Source: Echinicola marina (lineage in GTDB: Bacteria; Bacteroidota; Bacteroidia; Cytophagales; Cyclobacteriaceae). From it: a DNA stretch of 64,000 bases. The notes beneath the pieces are model-generated. The model was not told where the DNA came from. It saw only the letters and a list, made by a program, of their open reading frames with translations, and did not search any database. A program made the translations under genes and the position numbers. Location: the NCBI RefSeq assembly GCF_020463795.1, contig NZ_CP080025.1:2663501-2727500 (forward strand), in the 5' to 3' direction. Positions within the stretch are counted from its first letter, which is position 1. Every line of letters begins with the position of its first letter. Shown here piece by piece: positions 54,382-62,437 of the stretch.

Positions 54382-54740
54382 TTTCCTGTTAATTTTGTCA
54401 ATGCTTCAGTTGTTGATGAAACAAAGCTAATTAAGTTTCCCTTATTACTTTCATATATGAAGTCTTTCAGGCTCTTGCTATTGAATGTCGAAAAATCTCC
54501 CACAATAGCTAATTGAACTCGATAAGTGGAAAATTTTTGAAGGATTTCTCCCGCCATTCGATTTTTGAGTTCAAAAAAGTCTGGAGTAATATTTTTTTGA
54601 TGAATGACAACTTTATCAAATCCTTGATAGTAAACGTTCCCTAGTAAATTCACTCCATCATCTATGTTGTTTATAAGGATTTGGTCTGATGATAGTTCAG
54701 CAATTTTTATGTTATTTATCTCGTGTGTCTTGGTTTCCAT
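54378..54740 (-). CDS. DUF4180 family protein
   Basis: A 120-residue protein of the DUF4180 family, function unknown, with the blocks IAELSSDQILINNIDDGVNLLGNVYYQGFD and VQLAIVGDFSTFNSKSLKDFIYESN. First gene of unit 13, starting 38 nt inside the boundary and translationally coupled to the SUMF1 gene. Confidence 0.85.
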   Translation of the reverse strand: METKTHEINNIKIAELSSDQILINNIDDGVNLLGNVYYQGFDKVVIHQKNITPDFFELKNRMAGEILQKFSTYRVQLAIVGDFSTFNSKSLKDFIYESNKGNLISFVSSTTEALTKLTGK

Positions 54741-54768
54741 TTCAATCTCTGATGTATGTTTTTTTAAT

Positions 54769-54838
54769 GCCCGCTAACTTGTATATCTGTAAACCAAAGG
54801 TTTAACAAGCCCCCGTTATTTGTTGGATTGTTATACCT
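54769..54838 (-). repeat. Degenerate attC- or attI-like end of the array
   Basis: GCCCGCTAAC closes unit 13. The following AAACC-AAA-GGTTT hairpin is flanked by CTTGT/ACAAG and does not give the long arms of the other sites. It is at the upstream end of the minus-strand array, where an attI site would be expected, but no integrase is adjacent. Confidence 0.45.
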
Positions 54839-54939
54839 TAGGTTTGTTTTATTGACACTCAGCTAATATTTATTTATAAAGTATGCGTGTTTTTTAATCC
54901 AAAGGATAAAAAATGCCATCCTAAACCTACGGATTTCTC

Positions 54940-54969
54940 TTAAAACAAAAAATACCCCATCTGGGGTAT
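54940..54969 (-). terminator. Terminator of the SGNH lipoprotein gene
   Basis: ATACCCC/GGGGTAT hairpin with the loop AGAT, followed on the minus strand by a TATTTTTTGTTTT tract. 16 nt after the stop codon. Confidence 0.85.
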
Positions 54970-54984
54970 ATTAATGTTTAGATG

Positions 54985-55743
54985 CTAAAATCTAACTTCC
55001 TCCTTGATCAGGTCGGCGAGTCTCTTTGCCCAGGAATTGTATATTCTGCCACTGGGGTGGAGGCCATCCTCTGCTTGGTTTTCGGGGTAGGAACCGATCT
55101 GTCGGTATTCTTGGGTAATGTCCAGGTAATGTACTCCCTTGGAAATGCTGATTTCCTGCTTGGCGGTATTATAGGCAGTGATTTCCTTGGCCACCTTTTG
55201 TTTGTCGACATTTTGCTGGCTGGCAAATGATGTCACTCCCCAATCAGGAATAGAGATAATAATGACCCTTGTTTGATCCTCTCCGGCAAAGGCTATGGCC
55301 TGGTCCAGTAATTCCGTGAATTCCTCTTTAAAATTGTCTACACTTCGTCCCCTGTACTGGTTGTTTACTCCGATCAGCAGAGTAACCAAATCATAGGTAC
55401 TTTCTTTGATATTGGCAGCACTGATGCCTTGTTGCAGTTCATCTGTGGTCCAGCCAGTGGTGGCGATGATTTTGGGATCGGAAAAATTATATTCCTCCAA
55501 AATGGAGACGAGTTGGTGTGGATAATTCTCATTGGGCTTGACGCCCTCACCAATGGTATAGGAGTCTCCCAGGGCCAGGAAGTTGAGTTTTTTATTATTC
55601 ATATCTGGATTAGTCTTGTTTGAATAGGCTTGCATGTGTTGGTTTGTGGTACAGGAAAATAGAAGGGAGGCCAATAGGAATGACCAGAGAAATCGACTTC
55701 TTTTAGGTTTACTGGTGAATACTGGATTTGTCGGTGTTAGCAC
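54985..55743 (-). CDS. SGNH/GDSL-family hydrolase lipoprotein
   Basis: A 252-residue lipoprotein (lipobox LFSC near residue 30). SGNH blocks: FLALGDSYTIGEG (Ser nucleophile), LIGVNNQYRG (Asn) and DGLHPSGRIY (catalytic Asp and His). Probably an esterase or acetyl-hydrolase on an extracytoplasmic substrate. It lies directly upstream of the array's start side. Confidence 0.88.
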   Translation of the reverse strand: MLTPTNPVFTSKPKRSRFLWSFLLASLLFSCTTNQHMQAYSNKTNPDMNNKKLNFLALGDSYTIGEGVKPNENYPHQLVSILEEYNFSDPKIIATTGWTTDELQQGISAANIKESTYDLVTLLIGVNNQYRGRSVDNFKEEFTELLDQAIAFAGEDQTRVIIISIPDWGVTSFASQQNVDKQKVAKEITAYNTAKQEISISKGVHYLDITQEYRQIGSYPENQAEDGLHPSGRIYNSWAKRLADLIKEEVRF

Positions 55744-55846
55744 ATTATTAATATTAAAATCAATTTATACGTTATTACTTTTTGCTGTAGGTCAAAAAAG
55801 GAAACTTACCTGTTTGCCTAGTCGGCAGACTGGCAGAGTCGAGGAC

Positions 55847-56024
55847 TATTTAACCCGCAATATGCATTAGCTTATCTATTACGGACTGAAAATGCTTTAA
55901 AATCAGACGCTTTGCTGCTGTTTTCGACTTCACCATAGCGGTGCTATGCCTCAGTCTCCAAACAGCCTGATTTTCTTGCATTTTCAGCCCTCACTACGAT
56001 TACTAATGCATAATCCGGGTTTAA
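55847..56024 (-). repeat. Dispersed palindromic repeat, copy B
   Basis: Reverse-complement of copy A at 21370-21546 with only a handful of differences (for example AACCCGCAATATG versus AACCCGAAATATG). The central CATAGC-GGT-GCTATG hairpin and the inverted ends are conserved. Confidence 0.87.
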
Positions 56025-56075
56025 ACGCTCAACGGACTACAGATGGTAGTTTAGAAACCCACGATAAACGGCCTT

Positions 56076-56211
56076 CTGCATTAGCGGTAGGTGGAATTCA
56101 CCGCAACCTTTTCTAGCTGCTAATGCAGTGAGCTTTTTTGTCTCCTTTACCCCGGTCGGCGCAAGCTTGTCCGGGGCTCTCTATATTGTTCCCCGTCGGG
56201 GAACTCTTTTT
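56076..56211. repeat. Cluster of three perfect hairpins
   Basis: CTGCATTAGC/GCTAATGCAG (56076-56128), CCCCGG/CCGGGG (56150-56176) and GTTCCCC-GTC-GGGGAAC (56188-56204), the last followed on the plus strand by CTCTTTTT, so terminator-like. No gene on the plus strand ends here, so they could belong to a small RNA or a decayed element. Confidence 0.5.
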
Positions 56212-56302
56212 ACCATTGTCACCAAAGTTTGAGGATTTCTAATTGTTAGTCACTCAGGGTGACATACTTTAAATTTGTTTATGGGCAGCTTTGAAAAAGA
56301 GC

Positions 56303-57358
56303 TTAAGAAGCGAAGACTTTTTCCTTTAGTTCAAAGGTGCCTGCATCGGCATCCATGCTGACCTTTGCGCCAATAGGCACTATAAACTGTTTGCTTATGT
56401 GGCCGATCATTGCTCCTCTATAGGCAGGGATCTTAAGCGGTTGGATATAGTCCTGTAGGATTTGCCAGATGGTCAGCGACCCAAAGCCTCCGGAAGGCTC
56501 GCATTCCGAACATTGGCCGAAGATAAATCCTTTGATTTCATCCAAAGCCCCCATCAGCATCAGGGTGCTCATCATCCTGTCAATCCGGTAAGGATCTTCT
56601 CCCACATCCTCCAAAAAGAGGATTTTGTCCTTGAAATCGGGAAGGTAAGGAGAGCCAGCCAAGGCCGTTAATACCGTAAGGTTACCCCCCACAATAATTC
56701 CTTCTGCGGTACCTGAATGTATGGTCTGTATCCGGTTCTTTTTGACGATCAGGTCGTCTCCCTTTTCCTGTTCATTTTCAAACTTTACCAGCTTTTGCTC
56801 AAAGAACATTTGCTCAAATTGCTTTACATTGAAGCTGTTCCAGCTGCCTGTAGCATTGGGCCCATGGAAGGTAATCAAGCCAGTTTGGGCATAGATGGCA
56901 TTATGAAGGGCGGTGATATCACTGTAGCCCAGGATGGGTTTTGGGTTTTTTCTGATGGTTTTATAATCCAAAAGCGGTAGGATGCGTGCTGCTCCGGAAC
57001 CTCCTCTGATACAAATGGTGCCCTTGACATCTTTGTTTTTGAACATGGCGTTTATATCGCCTGCTCTTTCCTCATCCGTTCCGGCCAAATGCCCTCTTCG
57101 GCTGCTTAAATGTTCTCCCCTTAGCACTTTAAAGCCCAATGCTTCTAGGGTCTCTTGGGCAAATTGGAATAATATCTCATCATTGCTGGCAGAGGAAGGA
57201 CTGACCAATCCGACCAGGTCACCCTTTTTTAGGGGCTCAGGAAGTAAGGTTTTTTTATCCTCATCACTATTGGCTGCAATGATATCACTTCTAAAAGCCA
57301 TCATGGGGGAGAGGCCTGCGCCCAATCCCAGGGCTTTGATAAATGTTCTTTTATTCAT
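56303..57358 (-). CDS. LD-carboxypeptidase (S66 family)
   Basis: A 351-residue peptidase of the MccF/LdcA type that removes the terminal D-Ala from L,D-linked muropeptides in wall recycling. The N-terminal MNKRTFIKALGLGAGLSPMMA looks like an export signal. The nucleophile serine is in ILGYSDITALHNAI, the second conserved block is FLEDVGEDPYRIDRM (Glu of the Ser-Glu-His triad) and the His is probably in GAMIGHISKQ. Confidence 0.88.
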   Translation of the reverse strand: MNKRTFIKALGLGAGLSPMMAFRSDIIAANSDEDKKTLLPEPLKKGDLVGLVSPSSASNDEILFQFAQETLEALGFKVLRGEHLSSRRGHLAGTDEERAGDINAMFKNKDVKGTICIRGGSGAARILPLLDYKTIRKNPKPILGYSDITALHNAIYAQTGLITFHGPNATGSWNSFNVKQFEQMFFEQKLVKFENEQEKGDDLIVKKNRIQTIHSGTAEGIIVGGNLTVLTALAGSPYLPDFKDKILFLEDVGEDPYRIDRMMSTLMLMGALDEIKGFIFGQCSECEPSGGFGSLTIWQILQDYIQPLKIPAYRGAMIGHISKQFIVPIGAKVSMDADAGTFELKEKVFAS

Positions 57359-57495
57359 CTAGGTGGTTTTTGAAAGGATCCAAAAGGTTAAATATACAAT
57401 CATTAGGGAGTTAAGAAAATGAAGCGGAACAATTAATGTCCATTTATCACTTCATGATGACTTATTAAGTGCTGTGCTGAAAAAAAAGTAAAAAT

Positions 57496-57849
57496 TAACC
57501 ATTAGGGAATTAAGGGTTGGTTTTGGGCAGGGGGTCTTCATGCCTTCATGGTTTAGTTTTTTTAACCATTAAGGAATTAAGGAGCATTAAGGGTTGGGAT
57601 TGGATTTTGGGTAGGGATTTTTCATGGTCTTCATGCCTTCATGTCTGCATGGTTCCTGTGTTTTAACCATTAAGGAGTTAAGGAGCATTAAGGTTTTGTG
57701 TTTGATTTTTTGGCAGGGAGTCTTCATGATCTTCATGCCTTCATGGTTTAGTTTTTTTAACCATTAAGGAATTAAGGAGCATTAAGGTTTTGTGTTTGAT
57801 TTTGGGTAAGGATTCTTCATGATCTTCATACCTTTATGTCTTTATGGTA
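57496..57849. repeat. Tandem repeat tract, four imperfect units of about 65-100 bp
   Basis: Units start near 57496, 57561, 57662 and 57756. Each carries TTAACCATTAAGGAATTAAG (variants), then a GATTTTGGG-type block, then CTTCATG-type triplets. The first is shortened. The region between ldcA and the PBP gene (57359-57888) has no gene. Confidence 0.85.
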
Positions 57850-57888
57850 ATATCATTACATAGCGGGCAATGATTAGCCGTTTTGGAA

Positions 57889-59184
57889 TTAAAAATTGTC
57901 CCGGATATATAACATGACCTTTTCCATTTCCCTGATCACTTCTTTGGCTTTATAGGGGTAATTATTGTTCATAAAGGCAAAGGCATAAAGCTTATTGCTA
58001 CTGGTTTTGATATACCCGGCCAAACTATGGTTATTGCTCATTGTACCCGTTTTCGCAAAGATATAGGGACTTGGTGCTCGATAGTAATTTTTCAAGGTGC
58101 CCGTCTTTCCTCCTTGGGGTAATAAACGGAATAAGGTGCTGTCCGGAACGATTTGATAGATTTTTTCTACCAAGGCGACCATGGTTCTGGGGCTGAAGAG
58201 GTTGTGCCTGGATAAACCGGAACCATCTACCCACTGTGGCTCATCAGGGAGGTCAAAAAGAAAGGTGTTTTTAATGCTGTCAATTGCTGCACTCCCGTTA
58301 AGTTCATCCAAGATTTCATCAGAAACCATTAATAATAACTGCTCAGCCAAGAAGTTGTCACTTTCCCAAAGCATTTCCCTATAAATGCTGTCCAAGGGAA
58401 TTCCCTTTAATATATAATGTTCCTCAGGAAGTGGTTCTTTGCTTGGGATGACCTCTTTGTTAAGGAATTGGCTTGCCAATAAAGCAAAAGTTTCCGTGGA
58501 GGTCATAAAGGGAACTTTGGATTCCAGTTTGGAATAGGTATTGGGATTATAGTAGAAGTTATTGCTGTGGAAGTCCCTTTCTACATCTTTGATTTCCTTT
58601 TGTGTGATATTGATATTGCGGGCAAAAAACCGAGGTTGGATCTGTGGCTGACGGTTTTGGTTCTTAACGGTGATCAGATTACCGTAAATAGGTAATGGAG
58701 ACCTCTCAGCAGAGTAGGAATAATAATAATCATCCCATTGCCAGCCATAGCCAAAAGCAGTATCCTCCCAATTTTGGTCAGAGAAATAGATTTTGTCATA
58801 AGGGGCAAAGAATGCTTTCATTTGCACATCGGGCAAATGCGGGTATTCCCAGGAAGGATCTCCTGTGCCCCAGATAATAATGTCATTACCCTTGGTTTGG
58901 TAGCGAAGTCTTTTGGTGCTATCTTCCAAGGTCATCAAAGCCGCATAAAAGGTAAATAACTTTGTGGTGGAGGCAGGGATGAAACTGAGATGGCTGTTTT
59001 TTTCAAACACCACCTCTTGCTCTTCCAGGTCATAAAGCATAAAGCCCGTTTGGTGCTTGTCAAAGAAGGAATCATTTCCAAGTCTTTGTTCAAGACCTGG
59101 GTGTTCTATGATAACATGTTGGGCAAAAATAAATGGAGAGCCAATGAGAAGACTGAAAAATAGAAGGAGATGTTTTTTTAGCAT
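57889..59184 (-). CDS. dacB: D-alanyl-D-alanine carboxypeptidase/endopeptidase (PBP4, S13)
   Basis: A 431-residue periplasmic penicillin-binding protein with a signal peptide (cleaved after FIFAQ). SxxK is in IPASTTKLFTFY (about residue 69), SxN is SDN in WESDNFLAEQ, and KTG is in QGGKTGTLKNYY. It trims or cleaves D-Ala cross-links. The length is somewhat short for the family because the inserted domains are reduced. Confidence 0.9.
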   Translation of the reverse strand: MLKKHLLLFFSLLIGSPFIFAQHVIIEHPGLEQRLGNDSFFDKHQTGFMLYDLEEQEVVFEKNSHLSFIPASTTKLFTFYAALMTLEDSTKRLRYQTKGNDIIIWGTGDPSWEYPHLPDVQMKAFFAPYDKIYFSDQNWEDTAFGYGWQWDDYYYSYSAERSPLPIYGNLITVKNQNRQPQIQPRFFARNINITQKEIKDVERDFHSNNFYYNPNTYSKLESKVPFMTSTETFALLASQFLNKEVIPSKEPLPEEHYILKGIPLDSIYREMLWESDNFLAEQLLLMVSDEILDELNGSAAIDSIKNTFLFDLPDEPQWVDGSGLSRHNLFSPRTMVALVEKIYQIVPDSTLFRLLPQGGKTGTLKNYYRAPSPYIFAKTGTMSNNHSLAGYIKTSSNKLYAFAFMNNNYPYKAKEVIREMEKVMLYIRDNF

Positions 59185-59225
59185 ATTATCTGATAATAGG
59201 ATATGAAAATCATTAATCGGATTGC

Positions 59226-59612
59226 TTAATTATTTGGTTTTGGCTTAAGCCCCAGAAAAACAAAAATCCAGCCAAGAATAAAGGCCAATCCTCCCAATGG
59301 GGTGATGGCGCCCAGCCAGTTGGTGCCCGTGGTGGAAAGGATATAAAGTGATCCTGAGAAAATAAGTATACCTGCCAAAAAGGAATAGACCGCATTTTTC
59401 AGGGCTTTGCTATGAGGGAACTGAACCTGCAATATGCCTACCAAAAAGATGGCCAAGGTATGGTAGAACTGATATTTTACGGCAGTTTCAAAGGTGTCCT
59501 CCCGGCCATATTTTTCCAGGATGGGTTCCAGTCCATGGGCCCCGAATGCACCAATGGCCACTGTTAAGGCTCCCAATGCAGCGGCAAGTTTAATCGTATT
59601 GGTATAGTTCAT
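59226..59612 (-). CDS. DUF423 family membrane protein
   Basis: A 128-residue protein with four membrane helices, started at ATG 59612 (MNYTNTIKLAAALGAL); the in-frame start at 59645 lies within the yggS gene and is less likely. Family blocks are GAFGAHGLEP, TAVKYQFYHTLA and GAITPLGGLAFILGW. Function unknown. It starts 1 nt after the yggS stop. Confidence 0.85.
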   Translation of the reverse strand: MNYTNTIKLAAALGALTVAIGAFGAHGLEPILEKYGREDTFETAVKYQFYHTLAIFLVGILQVQFPHSKALKNAVYSFLAGILIFSGSLYILSTTGTNWLGAITPLGGLAFILGWIFVFLGLKPKPNN

Positions 59613-59613
59613 G

Positions 59614-60288
59614 TTATAGATAGTTTCTCTTTCCAAATATGGCACTGCCCACCCTTACCATGGTGCTGCCTTCTTCTTGGGCAATCAGGAAGTCTCCGCT
59701 CATGCCCATGGAAAGTTCTTTTAAGGCAAAATTGTTGGGGAGGTTTTTGGTGTTAAGTTGATCTAAAAATCCTTTTAACCAAGCAAATTCACTCCTGACC
59801 TGGTTTTCATCATTGGTATTGGTAGCCATGCCCATCAGGCCGATAATTCTCACATTTTCCAGCTCCACAAAAGCTCCTTCTTCTAGTAATTCCAAAATCT
59901 CTTCTTCGTTGAATCCAAATTTGGTCTCCTCTTTGGCAATGTGGACTTGTAATAAACAAGGAATGGTTCTTTCTGCTTTTTTTGCCTGTTTGTTGATTTC
60001 CTTGAGCAATTTAAAAGTATCCACTCCATGGATCAGGTGGATAAATGGGGCAATATACTTGACCTTGTTCCTTTGCAGGTGGCCGATCATATGCCATTGG
60101 ATATCATCGGGCAATTGGGGATGCTTGTCCACCAGTTCCTGCACTTTATTTTCGCCAAAATCCCTGATGCCGGCATCATAGGCTTCCTGTATGTCTGAGA
60201 CAGGCTTGGTCTTACTTACGGCTACCAGCAGGCAATCTCTTTTTTTGAATTGACTTTTTAAATCAGATAGGTTTTCTTTTATGCTCAT
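59614..60288 (-). CDS. YggS-family PLP homeostasis protein
   Basis: A 224-residue single-domain alanine-racemase-fold protein binding pyridoxal phosphate without racemase activity. Key blocks are LLVAVSKTKPV (the PLP-lysine), FGENKVQELVDK, WHMIGHLQRNKVK and LSMGMSGDFLIAQEEGSTMVRVGSAIFG. It buffers PLP and keto-acid metabolism in the cytoplasm. A strong promoter lies just upstream. Confidence 0.95.
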   Translation of the reverse strand: MSIKENLSDLKSQFKKRDCLLVAVSKTKPVSDIQEAYDAGIRDFGENKVQELVDKHPQLPDDIQWHMIGHLQRNKVKYIAPFIHLIHGVDTFKLLKEINKQAKKAERTIPCLLQVHIAKEETKFGFNEEEILELLEEGAFVELENVRIIGLMGMATNTNDENQVRSEFAWLKGFLDQLNTKNLPNNFALKELSMGMSGDFLIAQEEGSTMVRVGSAIFGKRNYL

Positions 60289-60307
60289 TCCTTGGTTTTT
60301 TCTTATT

Positions 60308-60339
60308 CAAAGATAAGTGGGGGAATTACTTTGGGCAAA
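60308..60339 (-). promoter_or_regulatory. Bacteroidota-type promoter of yggS
   Basis: On the minus strand: TTTG (60336-60339), exactly 20 bp, TATCTTTG (60308-60315), a perfect match to the TTTG/TAnnTTTG consensus, 19 nt before the ATG. The best promoter match in the window. Confidence 0.75.
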
Positions 60340-60460
60340 TTTATATGGGACTACTGTTTGGTTTTACTTATGCGCTGTTGTTTTGAACTTAGAAGTATTT
60401 TTTCCATTAGGGATTTTATTGTTTTCTGTTCATTTATTCAGGGATTCAACTTTTGGCAAA

Positions 60461-60494
60461 TAAAAAAGGACAGCCATTTGTAATTGCTGTCCTT
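60461..60494 (-). terminator. Terminator of the Bat operon
   Basis: GGACAGC/GCTGTCC hairpin with the minus-strand tract CTTTTTTATTT behind it, 10 nt after the BatA stop. Shows that the operon ends here. Confidence 0.85.
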
Positions 60495-60504
60495 AAAATC
60501 TTTT

Positions 60505-61551
60505 TTAATCCAAAAGGAAGTTATTGACAAAGGTGCTTTTCAGGGTGAGCCAGATAAAGAAGAAGATAATGGCAAAAAACAAATAGGGCCTATAGAAATC
60601 CTGGGTTTCCTTGTACCTTGATTCTAGGATCTCTGCTTTCTCCATTTGGTTGATCTGCTCAAATATGTTTTCCAGGGCATTGCCATCAGAGGCTCTGAAA
60701 AACTGCCCTTTTCCAATTCTGGCCAAGTCCCTTAGTGTCGTTTCATTCAAATAGGTTTCTACCATTTGAGGTCTGCCAAAAAAGTCCGTTCCATATGGGA
60801 CCATTCCGTCTTTCCCTACCGCAATGGTATAGATTTTAATGTCCATGGCCTCTGCTAGTTCAGCAGCGAAGGTAGGATCTACATTACCGGCATTATTGTC
60901 CCCGTCACTGAGCAATACCATCACTTTGGATTTGGAATCAGATTCACGCATTCTGTTCGTTGCAGTAGCCACAGCACTGCCGATGGCAGTACCTTTTACA
61001 TCCATCATATCAAATGATATGTCTTCTATCAAGTCAGTCAGTAATTCATAGTCTGTGGTCAATGGAGCAAGGGAAAATGCTTCACCGGCAAAAATGACCA
61101 TGCCTATTCGGTCTCCAAACCGGCCATTGATAAAGTCTATGGCAGTAGCTTTGGCGGCTTCCAACCTGTTGGGCTCGAAGTCCTGCAAGTCCATGGATTC
61201 TGAAATATCCAATACCAGCATGATGTCAATACCTTCGGTGCTTTGCTCCACCTTTTCATTGGACCGCTGTGGCCTGGCCAAGGCAATAATAATCATCAGC
61301 ATGGCCAGAGAAAAGAAGAGTGTGGGGACTAACCTCAAATAAGTCCAAGGATTACTGCTGGATACACTTTCTGGTAGAGAAAGTTCCAGCGATGGATTTT
61401 TAAGGATTTTAGTGAACTTTCTGATCAATAATATCAGAGGCACTATCCAAAGAAGGTGCAAGGCCCAAGGGTTTTCCCATTCGTAAGAGCGAAAGGTCTC
61501 AGGGAAAAACCAGTTCAGCGAAAACCATTCTGCTATATCACTTGCTCTCAT
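60505..61551 (-). CDS. BatA-like VWA-domain membrane protein
   Basis: A 348-residue protein. Two N-terminal helices (to about residue 90), a von Willebrand A domain with a MIDAS-type LVLDISESMDLQDF and SDGDNNAGN, and a C-terminal membrane helix. Part of the aerotolerance-type Bat complex in the membrane. Overlaps the upstream gene by 14 nt. Confidence 0.9.
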   Translation of the reverse strand: MRASDIAEWFSLNWFFPETFRSYEWENPWALHLLWIVPLILLIRKFTKILKNPSLELSLPESVSSSNPWTYLRLVPTLFFSLAMLMIIIALARPQRSNEKVEQSTEGIDIMLVLDISESMDLQDFEPNRLEAAKATAIDFINGRFGDRIGMVIFAGEAFSLAPLTTDYELLTDLIEDISFDMMDVKGTAIGSAVATATNRMRESDSKSKVMVLLSDGDNNAGNVDPTFAAELAEAMDIKIYTIAVGKDGMVPYGTDFFGRPQMVETYLNETTLRDLARIGKGQFFRASDGNALENIFEQINQMEKAEILESRYKETQDFYRPYLFFAIIFFFIWLTLKSTFVNNFLLD

Positions 61552-62437
61552 GGATTTCTTTGATTTTTTGGTGATACATATCTTCGCACACTGATTTTAA
61601 TTTATCACAAGTCGCCAATAGGTCTTCAGATGTCCTGTTGGCATAAATGATGATTTCAATTTTTCTGAAGTCATTGACCAAATCAGGTAGGTTCATGAAC
61701 TCACCTATTTCAGTGGCTGTCCATTCCCTATAAGGTTTACCGGTCAATTCTTCCATATAATCTTTCCAAAGCCAAAGGGTTTCATCTGCAACCTGTAAGC
61801 TTGGATTGGATTGTAAGGTTTGTACTGCTGAAGTCCATTTACCAAGAAATTTCTTATGCTTCTTCTTTATTTTTCTAATGGCCCATGCTTTTTGGAATTT
61901 ATTGCCGAATAAAAGGATGGAACCTATAATGACAATAAGGAGTATGCCCAAAAATATCAACAAGTAAGGGTAGTTGAATTCCTTGGGAATGGCTTGGTAT
62001 TTATCATTGTCCTTGAAGGTAAGCTCTTCTGGCATGGGATTGATGGTCAATTCCAAGGTCAGGTTGTCTTCAATAGGAGAATGCTGAATGCTGTCGTATT
62101 TTAATATTTCAAATACAGGAAGTGAATAGGACTTTACTGGATCCAAAGAGAAATAGGAAAGATAGTATATAGCACTGTCCTGTGTAACACTATCAGGGGT
62201 ATAGGAGGTAAATGTTTGTTTCTCCAAGAAAGCAAAATCCTGGTAGTTAAAAGTAGAATCTGGAAAAACAATATTCATTTCCGAAGGGTATTCCGCCTTA
62301 AGAACATAGCCTACTCTTTCCCCTAATTTGGCAGAATCTTGGAGGAAATAGCCATCCAGCTTCAGCTTTTGGGCCTGAAGATTAGAAGAGAATATTACTA
62401 ATAAAATGCTAATGAAGAATCCTTTGAACTTACCCAC
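61538..62437 (-). CDS. BatD-like membrane protein of the Bat operon
   Basis: A 299-residue protein with a signal peptide (ending NLQAQ), a beta-rich periplasmic part (about 25-150), one central membrane helix (about 158-180) and a helical cytoplasmic part resembling the DUF4381/BatD C-terminus. No enzymatic motif. Overlaps its neighbours by 8 and 14 nt, so it is cotranscribed. Confidence 0.75.
   Translation of the reverse strand: MGKFKGFFISILLVIFSSNLQAQKLKLDGYFLQDSAKLGERVGYVLKAEYPSEMNIVFPDSTFNYQDFAFLEKQTFTSYTPDSVTQDSAIYYLSYFSLDPVKSYSLPVFEILKYDSIQHSPIEDNLTLELTINPMPEELTFKDNDKYQAIPKEFNYPYLLIFLGILLIVIIGSILLFGNKFQKAWAIRKIKKKHKKFLGKWTSAVQTLQSNPSLQVADETLWLWKDYMEELTGKPYREWTATEIGEFMNLPDLVNDFRKIEIIIYANRTSEDLLATCDKLKSVCEDMYHQKIKEIHESK

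Larger units (their letters stand above)
30887..54838 (-). mobile_element. Integron-like gene cassette array (no integrase present)
   Basis: About 24 kb of roughly 13 gene units separated by 14 imperfect palindromes that fold like attC sites. Each palindrome runs from ...AAC through two complementary arms to GTT.... For at least 11 units the bases following GTT at the low-coordinate end are complementary to those preceding AAC at the high-coordinate end, and these 9-13 nt differ between units. This is the signature of integron cassettes. All non-IS genes are on the minus strand, and minus-strand start codons usually lie 15-60 nt inside the unit. The arrangement matches a CALIN (attC cluster lacking an integron integrase). 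Identity as true attC sites is inference. Confidence 0.8.
55744..56302. other. Gene-free region with repeat copy B and hairpins
   Basis: No gene visible. Holds repeat copy B (55847-56024) and a cluster of three hairpins (56076-56204). Confidence 0.5.

Noticed and set aside
30887..54838. Reading the palindromes as ordinary terminators or REP elements
   Set aside because: Most lack T-runs, are up to 140 bp, and their ends pair with the far end of the adjacent gene unit, which terminators and REPs do not explain.
57496..57849. CRISPR-like repeat array
   Set aside because: Units are of unequal length, directly abutting, with no unique spacers and no cas genes nearby.
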